From Membranipora membranacea (lineage: Eukaryota > Bryozoa > Gymnolaemata > Cheilostomatida > Membraniporidae), in contig OU612073.1 of NCBI GenBank assembly GCA_914767715.1, forward strand, positions 15,314,001 through 15,378,000: DNA of 64,000 bases. Reading direction: 5' to 3'. The translations under genes and the position numbers were made by a program. Under the pieces are notes generated by a model. The model worked only from the letters and a program-made list of their open reading frames with translations, had not been told where the DNA came from and ran no database searches. This document shows positions 1 through 11,644 of this stretch, one piece after another. Position 1 is the stretch's first letter; each line of letters starts with the position of its first letter.

Positions 1-223
1 TGTATCTGCAGTGATTTTGTTTCATGATAACTACGAACCTGCGGTAAACAAGGATTTGTGACCAGCTGTTAGTCGGGATCGTCGGTAATTGAACTACTCT
101 ACCAAAATATTGGCCACATATTGAACTAAGGTTCATGTTCCAGGTTAGTTACTCTACTATACACTTCAACTTTGACATGTATTACCAAGGAGCATAGCGA
201 TAGTATTATTTGTTAGTATTACC

Positions 224-249
224 CGTAGACTTAATATATCAAGTCTATG
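224..249. mobile_element. TIR-only remnant of a hAT-like element
   Basis: This is a 26-bp near-palindrome consisting only of the two terminal ends (CGTAGACTTAATATA / TATCAAGTCTATG) of the element at 5538-6964. It is flanked by a near-perfect 8-bp duplication, GTATTACC at 216-223 and GAATTACC at 250-257. The same remnant is in copy 2 at 26801-26826, so it predates the block duplication. Confidence 0.6.
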
Positions 250-469
250 GAATTACCATACGCTAACTTACAGTAAACTTGCTAAGCACATTGGAAAGGT
301 TATTGAGTCAGAGCTATGGTAACTGTACTATGAATATTTGGCAGTTGAGTTAATAAGTGCTTTGATGTTTTCCATTGTAACAATCGTGTTACATGTTATA
401 ATTATAACATTATTTCAGGGTGTCCTCTGACTCTGGCCAGACGGCAAAACTGATCTCTCCAATGGTAGA

Positions 470-3400
470 ATGGGCTGGTGGAGATTCGCCAAGGATAGTC
501 TGGCATACATATCTGTGGAGCCAATCATCCTACTATTCTTCTGGTCGCTGCCTTACATAGATCATGGAAACGGCGTACTGCTGTTCCGTTACTTCTGTCA
601 GGCTAACTACAATGAGACATTCTGTAAAAATATCTCCAAGCCTCCTCTGGATGACGGCCCGGAGAATCACGCTATACAAGGACAAGTCTCTCAGTAAGTG
701 GGAATAATGTACCCTATAGAGGCGAAAATATAAGCTAGGGTTAGGTGTGAGGGTGTCTTTATGTTGGCTATAGCACTAATTTAAGCTAGCTATTAATTGC
801 AGCTAGCTAGCAAATAATTCTGCTGCACGATACCAATACTTCTGTTCGAAGGGACCATGTACAGTAGGTTTTACTCAACTTGATTTGTTGCAAGAAACAA
901 TCCACAAGTTGCCATTGGTGTCGGTGTAACATCAATTGAACTGGTTTCAGGTTTTTACGGGAGATGTTTATTTCAGTAGAGTAAAGTATCCGAATTTTGC
1001 ACACTCATTACTTTTCTCCTTTAGAATAAATACTATCTCCTTGTAAGAACTTGATACCATTTCAATAAGTTGTTATACAACCAAATACCATACCACAAAC
1101 CAATCAAACTATAACCTAGAAGTCATGGCAAAGTGTGACTTGTTTATCGAAATCATATCGAATAGACTAATACTGCTCATGATCCCTTCTGGATTTTGCT
1201 GACTAGTTGGATTTTTCCTTTCGAATACTTCAATGTGTTGTCGATTTTTGGTAGCTATAATAATATATTGATTATATGCTCAAACGATGACCAGAGCGCG
1301 GTTTATGGCATCCCACTTTCAACCATCGCCGAAAAATCAGATTATAATGTACTGCCACTGCCAGCAAAGCTGGCAGAGTTGAGCATAGCTACATTACATG
1401 TCATGTCTTGTCATGTCATGTTTGACACTGGAAAGCTCTACATGCAAAAACTCATAAAGAGATCTTGTGGTTATGCATCATCATCTATACATTAGAGTTT
1501 TGAAATCACCACTTTATCTGAAATCCCGATAAATGTGATAAATGAGCGTTGAAATTTACGACTTTTTACTGATTTTTTAATTTTTTACGTTCCAATCGCC
1601 TGTTGCAACCTATGTACCAATCCTCACACAATAACTTCTTTATGACCTTCACCATGGAGCAAGCAAGCAACCAATGTTTCCTTTTAACCATTCATCCTGA
1701 AAATATTAATAACTTTATCAATTTAGGGTTAGGGATGAATGCAGATTTGTTTATCATTTACAAGGGAAACTTTCTACCATTCCTCATACAACAAAGGTGC
1801 TGTGTTATTTAGACCGAAAATGCCATTTTGTTTTCTCTTCTTTGCCTTGGACAAAAGCCTTAGTCATATATGACATTAAATTGCCCAAAAGATAGTGACA
1901 GAGTAACATTTAATACTTCCGACTGTTGGAATGTAATATGCTTCATTCATTGCGTACTTGTTTGATTGCTCTAGCCACCAGCGACCGTTTTCGGTTTTCT
2001 TATCTGGTCCTCGAGTTCATTCTACCATCAATTTGAGATTTAATCGAAAACATCCTAGCCATTCGTTAGAATAATGCTATCTATCTATTAGAAGGTGTCT
2101 GCTCTATGGGGCAGCGGTGGCTGGAGCAGTTAAACGTCTTGATTTAACTGTCTTACCAGGCTTTAACTTCCTGCCAATAAGGGAGCCAATAATTGTTTTC
2201 AGAAGTGGGCTTTGGGGGAGACGGGTATTATGATGTAAAGCCTGGTAGCCACCAACTGCATAACTGTCCCAGGAACTCATCTGCGATCATGCAAGACCAC
2301 TTGTGCATTGCTGTGATTGTTGGGTACAAAATACACAGAGACGTGCGTTTACAAATACCTTCGCACGAAAGTAGAATTTATTCTACTTTCGTGCGATATG
2401 TTGTGCGATATGTTGTGCTGCATTTTGTGGTACCCACAAATTCTTTAATGATTGCCAGTACAAAATCTTAGAAATTCCTGAGATTAAAAAAGCACATTGG
2501 TGGGTACAAGGCTTAAGCAAGGAACGTCGCTTTGTTCACTTGCTGTTTCGTCCAAAAGCGATAAACTGAAAAATGCCATGAACAGGGTGGGGTGTTTGTG
2601 TTACAGCCATAGTTATTATAAAAGGATTTATTTCAGTCATGAATCTGAAGTTTCTGCACAGTAAGATGAAGCACATGTGTTACTGCCATTTATATTAAAA
2701 CTGGAATATTTTCATTCTATGTGTACCGCAGATAAGAACTGGTATGGTTTTATAATTGGAATTAACTGTCACATGTCTCTTTTTTTGTTTTGTAGTTGGA
2801 TTATGTACTCTAAGATCACCATGGTGATACCGATGCTATACAGTACAACAATTCTAGGAGCTATATCAGATAGATTCCAAAGAAAGTTACCGATGGTGAT
2901 ACCAGCTATAGGAGTTTTCTTAGCCTGTATATGGCTTATGTCTCTCGCATTGCTATTCGAGGCTTACCAGATTAACGTCTCATCGTAAGTATGCAGAAAA
3001 CATGGAAAGCAAAGCAGAAATTTTATCATACGTTTGTCAGTAGTCCCTAACTAGAACATTGAACTGTTTTCAGTAGCTTGAGACAACCACTATTTCAATC
3101 TGGAGTAAGCCCCAACTAGCCTAGTCTTGTGCCTACTTAAAAAAGAGTTCAGTGACAAGGCTAATCCATAACCACAGTAATACCAATGAACTAGTTCATT
3201 GGTAATACAGGGCAATAATAGGATTATAAGATTGATGGGTTTTGGCCAATTTCATTGCTACATCTCGCCAATGGTCTCATGTTGATGCATTAGACCAGAT
3301 TTGTTGCACCAGAGAGGACCTTGAATCATGACCTGTGTTGGACAGTGTTACTCCCACCATTGTGTGATGTAGTCTGAGCCCTCCTCCTCCAGACTCTTGC

Positions 3401-6400
3401 CCCCTGCCCGACAGCCCCTCCTCCGGCGATGATGTCTCTTGCCTTTTCAGTGATAAGTTAGAAAATGTAACATTTGAGGTGATCAATTGGTAGCTAGCCT
3501 GTGGAAGAGGGCAACTTTCCCTCCTGCGAATGCCTATCTTCTCTAGAGTAGGTTCATGCTGTAGCATCCAATCAAATATTATTTGATACAATTTTTTACA
3601 GTTATTTTCTGGTTTCTTCCTTCATACTGGGAATAACAGGATACTATGGGACCGCTCTCATGTCTACATCAGCTTACCTTGGTGTAAGTTGTCTTTCAAC
3701 CATGTACTGACTACTGGTGAACTACTGTGACAGTAACATACCATGATAGGCAGTCTAGGTCACGAGCTGAGTGAAGACTGAGATGTTGAAATAAGACCAC
3801 ATCTGATTGAAATTAGATAATGGAATCACGTGCAAGAATCCCTATTTATTAACGGTAACTGTAAATTGCTGAACAGACTGACCGGACTGAACAGCTGAAC
3901 AGAATTTCTCAGACTTAAATTATTATTTGTATTCTTTTCTCTGGCTGACTATCACTTCTCAAAGACATCAATCAATTTGCCAATTCTGACAAAATCTGAT
4001 GGTTTTAATGAAACCAGAAGCATTATCCAGCTCAACCTTCCATCTAGCTAGTCTTGACAAGCTTTGTTACAGAAGGGGGGTGTGGGGGTTCCTCCCCAAC
4101 GAAGCTTGCCATGACAAACTACTTTCCATCCATTCACTAGTTTAGCGCCAAAAAATTACTGTGAATAAAATTGAAAGAAACAGAGGCAAATGCAAATAAA
4201 TTAATGAGCAGAATATAAGGAATTGTCCACGTTCATGCAAAATTAGCCAATCATGTTAGGAATCAAACAAATAGTAGTCTGAGAAATTCTATTCAGATGT
4301 TCAGTCCGTTCAGCCTGTTCAGCAATTTACAGTTACCGATTTATTAAAGCAAGAAGTATCATTTGCTCCTTGATTATAGACTGAATCCTTTGAAACACCA
4401 TCTGCATTAGATATTTCTGAGATCCGCTGCAGCAGCTGCATAGAATCAAAGATAATAAATACTCATTGAAGAATGAGGACATATTCTTACATAGTTTAAG
4501 TGCTCAAAAGGGGGCGCGATGCTGGTAGAGGCATTTCATTATCAACCACTTTCCAACCAGTGGTTGATAATGAGATGCCTCTACCAGCATCCCGCCACCG
4601 TTTGAGCACTTAAACTAATTCTTACACTAAGATGTGATGTGATAGGATGGTACCACTATATAGAGCTGCTAATTGTACTCATTCCTGTTTTTTTAACTGC
4701 TTGTCTATTTCTTTGTTTGTCTGTAGGTGATAACAACATCTCACTCTCGCACATGGAGGATTAGTATATTTGAGGCAGCGTTAACTTTGGGCCTTGTGGC
4801 TGGCTCTATGACATCAGGGTTTATAATAGACCACCTTGGTCTGCCGGTTCTTTTTGGAACAACAGCTGGTAAGATGTATAGCAAGGACTCATTGTATGAC
4901 TCGAATTGTGTGGGTACAACTTGCCTGTGACTACCGGCATTCCAGCCAGAATAGAGTCACTAAAACATGGAAGTGCGCTCCCACCCACAATTTAAATAAC
5001 ATGAAATGAATGATACAATGTAGCTACTGTCTAGCAATTTTGTTAGCCTGTCATCAAGGGATTTATTTGGGATTGTCTGTGTCTGTGTTTACAAAGCAGT
5101 CAAGTATAGCTACTGGGTACTGGGGGGTTGTTGTGACACTTTACTGGATTATAAATTGTTATCAGATTCCCCATCTTTGTTGAAACCTCAAACATACCTA
5201 TTTGTGAAACATTGGGACATGACCTGATAATATGGGCTTATTAAGCCAATAAAACTTTATAGCAATTTCCGTGATCATTATTGATCCATTTGAAGTTTCT
5301 TACTTATGTTTAAAATACAATCAATTTCCTAGTTGTAGGAAAATAATGTCTTTGAGATACCCATAATATGGCCACATAGCCAATTTGCAAGGACAAAATT
5401 GGTTGACAACCACCATTATCCTAAGAATCAAATCATTAATAGGCCTGGGCAGAGGGCAACCATACATGACGCTTCACACTACGTTCATGTCTACCTTTAC
5501 ATCCTACAGTACCATACAGATTTATATGGGTACACACCATAGACTTAATATAAACCTAGACAGGACACTGTATGGAGCATAAGCATTGAGGCAGTGAGGC
5601 ACTTAATTATGGTGACGCGACGTCACTGGAGGGTGTAGAAACAGTGATGTTTACCCATAGCTATCATTGATTTACCTGTCCCGGCTCTGGTTAAATGTTG
5701 ATAACTCAATTGGCTTCGATCGGAATTTAAGTTTGAAATTGCAATAGATTCAGAAGCTTCTGGTGATCATCTTGATAGTCTGTTTAGCTTCAAAACTCAA
5801 AAATTATCAAAAAAGCAAGCTATTGAAATCGGTGCATAGACTCAAAACTATAACTTTTTTTGCAGTTTTAACCTTGATTTGAAGTTTATTGCCTAATCAA
5901 TTTTAATGGGATTTCAAGTTTGAAAATTGAAATAGACTCATTTTGAAGGTCTGTTCAGCGTTGTAGCTCAGGTATAATCAGGGAGTTTAGAACTTTCCTC
6001 CTTGTTATAACCGAATGAGCAAGGACAATACCTAGCAGGCAAAGGAAAGTATAGTCATTGTATCACAGTTACATACTGGTGGTTCAGAAGATCCGCTCTG
6101 GCCTGGCTTATCCATTGTGAACAAATAGTGCTTAGCTTGATGAGTGTTACAACTGCTGTGTACTCAGAAATCTAGAAACCTGTTGCTATATTGCTGACTC
6201 CAGAAGACCACAATAAACATAATAGTATTTCAAAAGTTCATAAGATTGTGTTTCGTGGTCAGAATTGATGTATTATGATTTCCTAAATTTAGCTGTTGCT
6301 TGTTTTATCAGGCTGCTAATATAAGGTAAGAACGAGGAGAATGCTGCCGGGGCAGGAGGTCTCCCCTTACTTTTGACCCACCGAAGTGACCATTATATTA

Positions 6401-9400
6401 GCTACACAGAATATTGTCTACTATGAACTTTATTTGAAGCTTTGTGAGGTCCGGCCTTGACTTGTTTACTTCCAACTATCTCTGTTGGTCACATTTCAAT
6501 AATGTTGGTGGATATTGGATTTTGTCTAAGGTCATGAAATTTCTTATTGTGTATGCCTGGCTCAAAATGAGCAAAAAAGCGTTCAAAAATTTAAAAAAAG
6601 CAAAGATGAAATTAGTAATTTCTTTGGTAATTGTGGATTCACCAAGTAAATTCAATTGCTTGCTTCCTCAGTTATTCCAAGGAAGAAAGTCCTGAACTTC
6701 CTGGTTATACTTGAGCTACAAGGCAGAACAGACCATCAAAATGATCTCCACAAGCTACTGAATCTATTGCAATTTTCAAACTTAAATTCCGATGGAAGCC
6801 AATTGAGTTATCAACATTTAACCAGAGCTGGGACAGGTAAATCAATGATAGCTATGATTAAAAATCACTGTTTCTATACCCTCCAGTGATGTCGCGTCAC
6901 CATAATTAAGTGCCTCACTTCAGCTATATACAGTGTCCTGTCTAGGTTTATTATCAAGTCTATGGTACACACTGAGTTACCCATCTGTGCAATTGTACAC
7001 TGGGTCTTCATATCACTCCCTATGATATAAAGTTGGGTTTTCTCATGTCAATCTTAATTCCATATTTTGAGCTGAGCTGTCACATAATCAGAGGATGGGC
7101 TAAACAGGAACATACGTATTGATTTGTAAAGGTTTTTGTCTTCCTTTCAAAGTGGTTGATAATGAAATGCCTCTACTAGCATCCCGCCACCGTTTGAGCG
7201 CTTAAACTAAGACTAAAGGTAGCATTTGTATAAATCAGGAGAGGCTAACTCCTAGGTACACAAACATTAAAATTTGAAAGATCTCTTTCCTTCAGAATGT
7301 TAATTTATTATTGTTGCAGTATTAAATATGTTAGCTGTCATATACACCGTAGTGCGAATCGCTGAGACTCACACTGTAAAATCTGAGCGGCCTCTGTGGC
7401 ATGAAATGTGTGAGTTCTCGCATGTCAGAGGGTATATTAAGACAGTATACAAGCCCCGAGCACAAAGTAGAAGACTCTACATTCATCTTATATTCGCCGC
7501 CTTCATGGTGGGAACTTGCTCTGGCCAAGGTAAGCTCATATAACATCATTAATATAACCTGCAACAAAGTCTGGAGATGAAAGTGAATAGAATACTACCT
7601 ACATCGCCAGTGGTTCTCATGAGGTTATTTATAAAATAAGATAGTAAAGGAAAATTCACATAAACCTTATAACATGGTTTGAGCAAAATTGTGTGCAATA
7701 GAATCAAATAGATTACATGCTCCATAGCTCCAGCAGAGAGATAGAAGAATTCGGTATCCAATATTTTTCTCGTTCAAGTTTGACTGCATTTCTTGTTGCT
7801 CCAATGCTACTGCTACGTTGGCAAATTGAGTCAACCTTGACCTTAATTAGATTTGTGGCCCATTAGTTCAGGGTGCCTCTTTTATACCGCATTAAATTCC
7901 TGATACTAATCTGTCTTTCAACTGCAGTTTACCACTTCATTTGCAGGGCTGTTTGATGTGCTATTCTTGTACCTCACAAAATCTCGGAACTTCACCAACA
8001 GTCTGTTCAGCTTATTTACTGGTAGCCAGGCAATGCTAATGAGTATTGGTAATATACTATTGATGTACATCCTCAAAAAACTGCTCAACCTCACGGAGCC
8101 TATAATAAAGGTCTGGGCAACAGTAGGTAAGCACCAATATTGTTCTTCCTAATATAAACTGCTGATTGTGATGGAAGCAATCAAGATGCTGAAAGTGTCA
8201 CATGACCACCCTTATATTCTTTTAGAATTTCTTTTTATAATTTTATTGTTAACAAACTTATCAAGCAACAAGGCTGATGTTAAGATTGACCCATTTCTGG
8301 TGACGTACTGCTATACTAACCATATTGAGGATTATCAAAAAAATTGGTGTATCAGTGAAGGGCTTGATATATCGTTTTGCATTGAGAGTATGATGATTGC
8401 CCTCCCCTCCTGTAGTCAATGTGTTGGCTCTGATTGGTGGGTGGGTAGAAGAAGACCAACCAATCAGAGAAAACACATTGGCTGCCCCCCCTGCACCTCC
8501 TGTAGCAAACTTATCAATTAAGCCTGTTTCATGATTGCAATGATATGCGAGTGCCCCACAAACATATTAGATTATCTCCTTCATTGGTTCTATGGTCAGA
8601 TGAATTATAGTGATTTTCATATCACTGATAGTTGTATGGTGATGCTATGCAAATCTCCTACGCTTCAACTAAAACAAGTTTGATCATATCTATTAATGTA
8701 TTTGCCTACTCCAACTCAAACCTGTTGCAACAGCTTAAATTTAATCTATGCCTCAACCGCTATTTGCCATGGTTCTTTACAGGCACTAATGTCTGGAAAT
8801 CTTTAGGTACTAAGTCAGTGATCATGAACCATCACTATGCAATTGTTGTTACATCCATGAGTTTGATATTTGAAATATGCATTTTAGAAGAGTTGTCTTA
8901 CAAGTCTTTGATTCATCAAAGTTTATTAAACCGATATTGACCAATTTCTTTTAAACCACATACTCAATCGAGTTTGTATCCTATTATTTCAGGTATGGCT
9001 ATTTCATACTCTATGATAGCATCCAGTAGCTCAATAGTCATCTGGTTATCTCTGATATTCATCGGCACCGGAGGTTTAGGAGGCGGAGCGTGTCGAGGTT
9101 TTATATCAAAGCTTGTACCAGAAGAGGAACAAGGTCAAGTTTTCGCTTTCATTGCGATGGGTCAGTGCATGACGGGATTGATAGCCAGCGTCATCTTCAA
9201 CAATATATATCCTCATACACTCGGGTAAGTCAACTAACATAATCTGCCTGCTGTGCTTTAATTGAACGAATTCTGTTATTACAGCCAGTCAGTGAGTTAT
9301 TATTTTTATTATTCACTTTATATTACTATACTCACTGCCGTTTTGCTGATTAGGCCCATTGAATGGCATATTTGGATAGATTTCAGTGATTATGCCATAC

Positions 9401-10079
9401 CAGTAGAATGTCAGTCAGATAGTAGTAGGATGAGAATATTCCATGATGTACAGATGTGATAACATGCTATGGCTTAGTTCTGCAACATGTGAGAGGGCTA
9501 GTAATCTAAGGGTATTTCGAAAGCTGACCCAAAATTTGGTTAAAAGCTTATGTGGTTTATTAAAGCCCATGGCCCACATAGTAATAAAATTTCAAATTAC
9601 TTCTATTTTACTTTTATATTAATACAAATAATCAGCATGGTTTAATTGTGACGATTCTGTATAGAACTAATTATCATGTGGTTACTTGGTGGCAGAATGA
9701 CAGAAATTAAAGTCAACTTCAGGAAGGTGTGAAGTTGTTGGAATTATGCTCTCTTTATTTATTCATAATAATGATTATCCGGCTCTGTGTTAAAATCATG
9801 ACTAGATTAATCCGGAAATGTGTGTTGTTGGATAAATTATGAGAAAATATTAACCATCACTTTCAGCGCAGTTATTTTTCTCTTTACAGAGTATTTGATG
9901 GGCTCACCCCACTACTAGCAGGTGTAATGAACACTGTTGGTATAGCCCTAGCCTTAGCGGTTTATTTCCACAGACGTGTACATGGGAATGATGACGCTGC
10001 CCTCAATCTCATATCACCAGAAACCTCTGCTTTGTCCTCGATGGCTTCCTCTTCCGCTGCAAGCACTACAGGTACTTGA
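470..10079 (+). CDS. SLC46-like major facilitator transporter, copy 1
   Basis: Eight coding exons splice without frame conflict: 470-693, 2796-2984, 3602-3683, 4727-4868, 7320-7529, 7947-8126, 8993-9224 and 9890-10079. They give 482 residues, and all introns are GT-AG. The chain is strongly hydrophobic. It has the MFS motif A signature after TM2 (LGAISDRFQRK), an N-glycosylation-rich first loop (NYNETF, NIS) typical of SLC46 proteins, a basic central loop between the two halves, and a glycine-rich segment followed by SKLVPEEEQGQVFAF, as in the second half of SLC46 carriers. The tail is Ser/Ala-rich. SLC46 members are proton-coupled plasma-membrane or lysosomal carriers of folates or muropeptide-like and nucleotide ligands; the substrate here cannot be read from sequence. 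ATG470 is chosen because an in-frame stop lies just upstream and the exon seems to begin at an acceptor before base 420, which implies a 5' UTR intron. Assignment to SLC46 rather than another MFS family is by motif recall. Confidence 0.85.
2239..2513. mobile_element. PIF/Harbinger-like MITE in intron 1 of SLC46 copy 1
   Basis: This 275-bp insertion is absent from copy 2. It is flanked by a perfect 3-bp TAA duplication (2236-2238 and 2514-2516), and the empty TAA is at 29399-29401. The terminal inverted repeats are AGCCTGGTAGCCACCAA and, on the other strand, AGCCTTGTACCCACCAA. A TAA target duplication suggests the PIF/Harbinger superfamily. It has no coding capacity. A perfect hairpin at 2361-2395 lies inside it. 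Confidence 0.75.
3182..3208. repeat. Perfect palindrome in SLC46 copy 1
   Basis: The palindrome TACCAATGAACTAGTTCATTGGTA lies at about 3182-3205. In copy 2 (about 30088-30121) the same palindrome is 10 bp longer at its centre, with GGCCACTAG-type sequence between the arms. Confidence 0.7.
3853..4338. mobile_element. MITE with 9-bp target duplication in SLC46 copy 1
   Basis: This 486-bp insertion in intron 3 is absent from copy 2. It is flanked by perfect 9-bp direct repeats ATTTATTAA (3844-3852 and 4339-4347), and the single unduplicated site is at 30744-30752. Terminal inverted repeats run about 62 bp and begin CGGTAACTGTAAATTGCTGA. A 9-bp duplication with long inverted ends fits a non-autonomous Mutator-like element. 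The interior shows no coding sequence. Confidence 0.75.
4494..4615. mobile_element. Foldback MITE, TA target (GTTTAAG family)
   Basis: This near-perfect palindrome of about 120 bp has two arms that start GTTTAAGTGCTCAAAC and continue through GGCGGGATGCTGGTAGAGGC. It is flanked by TA on both sides, as for Tc1/mariner-type insertions. Relatives are at 30896-31018 (the orthologous copy), at 32265-32377, and as a right half only at 7151-7207. Confidence 0.75.
5538..6964. mobile_element. Non-autonomous hAT-like element in SLC46 copy 1
   Basis: This 1427-bp insertion in intron 4 has imperfect terminal inverted repeats of about 200 bp (ends CATAGACTTAATATAAACC and, inverted, CATAGACTTGATAATAAACC). 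It is flanked by a perfect 8-bp duplication GTACACAC (5530-5537 and 6965-6972). Copy 2 has the single empty site at 31933-31940. An 8-bp duplication suggests the hAT superfamily. The short open frames inside do not resemble a transposase. Confidence 0.8.
7151..7207. mobile_element. Half GTTTAAG-family MITE beside a micro-inversion
   Basis: Only the right arm of the foldback MITE remains here, whereas copy 2 has the complete element at 32265-32377. The left arm and about 140 bp before it are missing. The adjoining 7095-7147 segment is inverted relative to copy 2. Confidence 0.7.
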
Positions 10080-10229
10080 CAACTAAAATCTATCTCATTC
10101 AAGTACCTTTAGTATTCTTCCTTACCTGGTTGGCTGGTACCTTGCCGAGTCTTTTGTAGATGATTTTGGAGATATATCATAACCATCTATCTGTTGTACA
10201 ATCCAGATTTTTGGCACATTGTCACCCTC

Positions 10230-10880
10230 AAAGAAGCCATCTAATAGGGCCGGGCATGGGCAGAGTGGTCATGGATTAGCCGGATGAGCATAGTACTCGG
10301 CAGTCAGCTTTAAGGTTGTTCCACAGCTTTCCAGTATGGATGAAGACGCTGTTGAGATGAGACTTGGTGTTGTGATGTGTTGTTTCATTTTGTTGGGCTT
10401 GTCTCGGTGGTAGCAGACTTTATAAAGTTGTGCAGGTCAGTGTTGATTTCTTTGAAGTGCATTGTACAAAACAAGCTTATTAGCCTCTGCTCCCGTCTTT
10501 CCTCCAGTGTCTCCTTATCAAGCTTACTCAGAAGGTTAGTAGTCGATGCTTGGCTAGTACATGGTATATTGAATACTGCACGTGCTGCTCTTCTCTGTGA
10601 TGCTTCCAGCTTATCACTCAATGTCTTTGGAAGAGGGTCTCAGGAACAGGATGCATACTCAAGCACTAAACGTAATAGCTGCTTATACGCTTCTGTTCTT
10701 AATTCAGTGGACTGAGGTGGCAGGGTTCTCTTGATAAATCCTAGGATTGAGAATCCCATTCCGCGTTGGGAGTCCACATACATTGACCACTTCAGATGAT
10801 TTTGTATATAGACACTAAGGTACTTTATCGTCTTTAGGTATTGTCTAATCGCTTCAATATAAAATAATTGGCTAAACATA
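10230..10880 (-). mobile_element. LINE 3' fragment, Jockey/CR1-like RT end (copy 1)
   Basis: The minus-strand translation carries the C-terminal part of a non-LTR reverse transcriptase: YLSVYIQNHLKWSMYVDS, then FIKRTLPPQSTELRTEAY, LVLEYASCS and LEASQRRAARAVFNIP. Two short frames join through a frameshift near 10640. The 5' part is missing. The same fragment is in copy 2, so insertion predates the block duplication. The left boundary is approximate. Confidence 0.75.
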
Positions 10881-11433
10881 CCTACATCTACACCTACAAT
10901 TTTGAGAATATTCCAATAACAATAAAACTATAACTCGGGATGAGTCACTCAAATTTATTGAGTTTGTAAATATTTCTTGGGATGAGACTTAAATTCTTGC
11001 TTTTGCCTTAACCTTTTATATAAATGAAGAATGTAATTCAGTGCACTCTTAAATTTACTTAGCATTGAGCTCGGATGAGGAAGATGCATACAAGATGTCG
11101 CCTGATGAAGAGAAGTTAGGGAGTCTGACAATCTGACAGTCTGACGATAACACGAGCTATGGCTCAACTTAGAACAAGTTTGTTCCATCCGGTGGCGGAG
11201 TGATACTGCAAAATTTGGGTATTGACGCCCCTTGATACACAGTGATATATGTATATATATATAAATATATAAAAATATAATATAATGTATCCCTCTGCTA
11301 CCACAGAGAAAACCATTTTTGTTCTAGGCTCAACTACTAGTGAAAATAATGGCCTCCTCTATAGCATCTTGAGCGTGAAATGTGTATGAGACTATGAGTA
11401 CCTTGAACATCAATGAATATCATTATTCATAAA

Positions 11434-11545
11434 TTAAGTTTGATCCAGTTGGCCAGACTTTGGAGTTGCGTCCCTCTACTGAGAAGTGTTGTCAGTTCAG
11501 GGGCACAACTCCAAATACAGGCAATTTGGTCTAACATAATCAAGG
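11434..11545. mobile_element. Dispersed inverted repeat (AAGTTTGATCC family)
   Basis: This element of about 110 bp has ends related to AAGTTTGATCCAATTTGCCTG. Here it runs from AAGTTTGATCCAGTTGGCC to CAGGCAATTTGGTCTAACAT, with GGAGTTGCG and CACAACTCC as inner arms. The orthologue is at about 36578-36690. Related copies are at about 15217-15306, 21243-21358 and 32144-32258. It is short, non-coding and MITE-like. Confidence 0.6.
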
Positions 11546-11644
11546 TTTCAATTTTTCTATTACTCATTTTCTATTTGGTCCAAAACAATGTTCTAGTCGT
11601 CTTTTGTAAAACAAAGGAATCTCAGAGTTATCATACATGATCAT

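Larger units (their letters stand above)
1..11642. repeat. Segmental duplication, copy 1 (left edge outside window)
   Basis: This block aligns base for base, apart from insertions, with about 26579-36783. It contains a complete SLC46-like gene, its introns and a downstream antisense LINE fragment. Homology is already present at base 1, so the true left edge lies outside the window. It stops near 11642, just before a CR1/L2-like LINE that the other copy lacks. Exons are nearly identical and introns remain easily alignable, so the duplication is fairly recent. The copies are direct repeats offset by about 26.6 kb at the left end. Confidence 0.92.

Noticed and set aside
6444-6889. Transposase of the hAT-like element.
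   Set aside because: The two short frames overlap the inverted end and show no hAT dimerisation or catalytic motifs.
8168-8521. A possible 117-residue protein.
   Set aside because: It lies in an SLC46 intron, includes an inverted repeat and is not kept open over the same span in copy 2.
8783-8806. A 24-bp mini-exon (GTNVWKSL) in the SLC46 gene with acceptor and donor in the right phase.
   Set aside because: In copy 2 the acceptor is deleted, and joining the neighbouring exons directly keeps the frame and a normal transmembrane segment.
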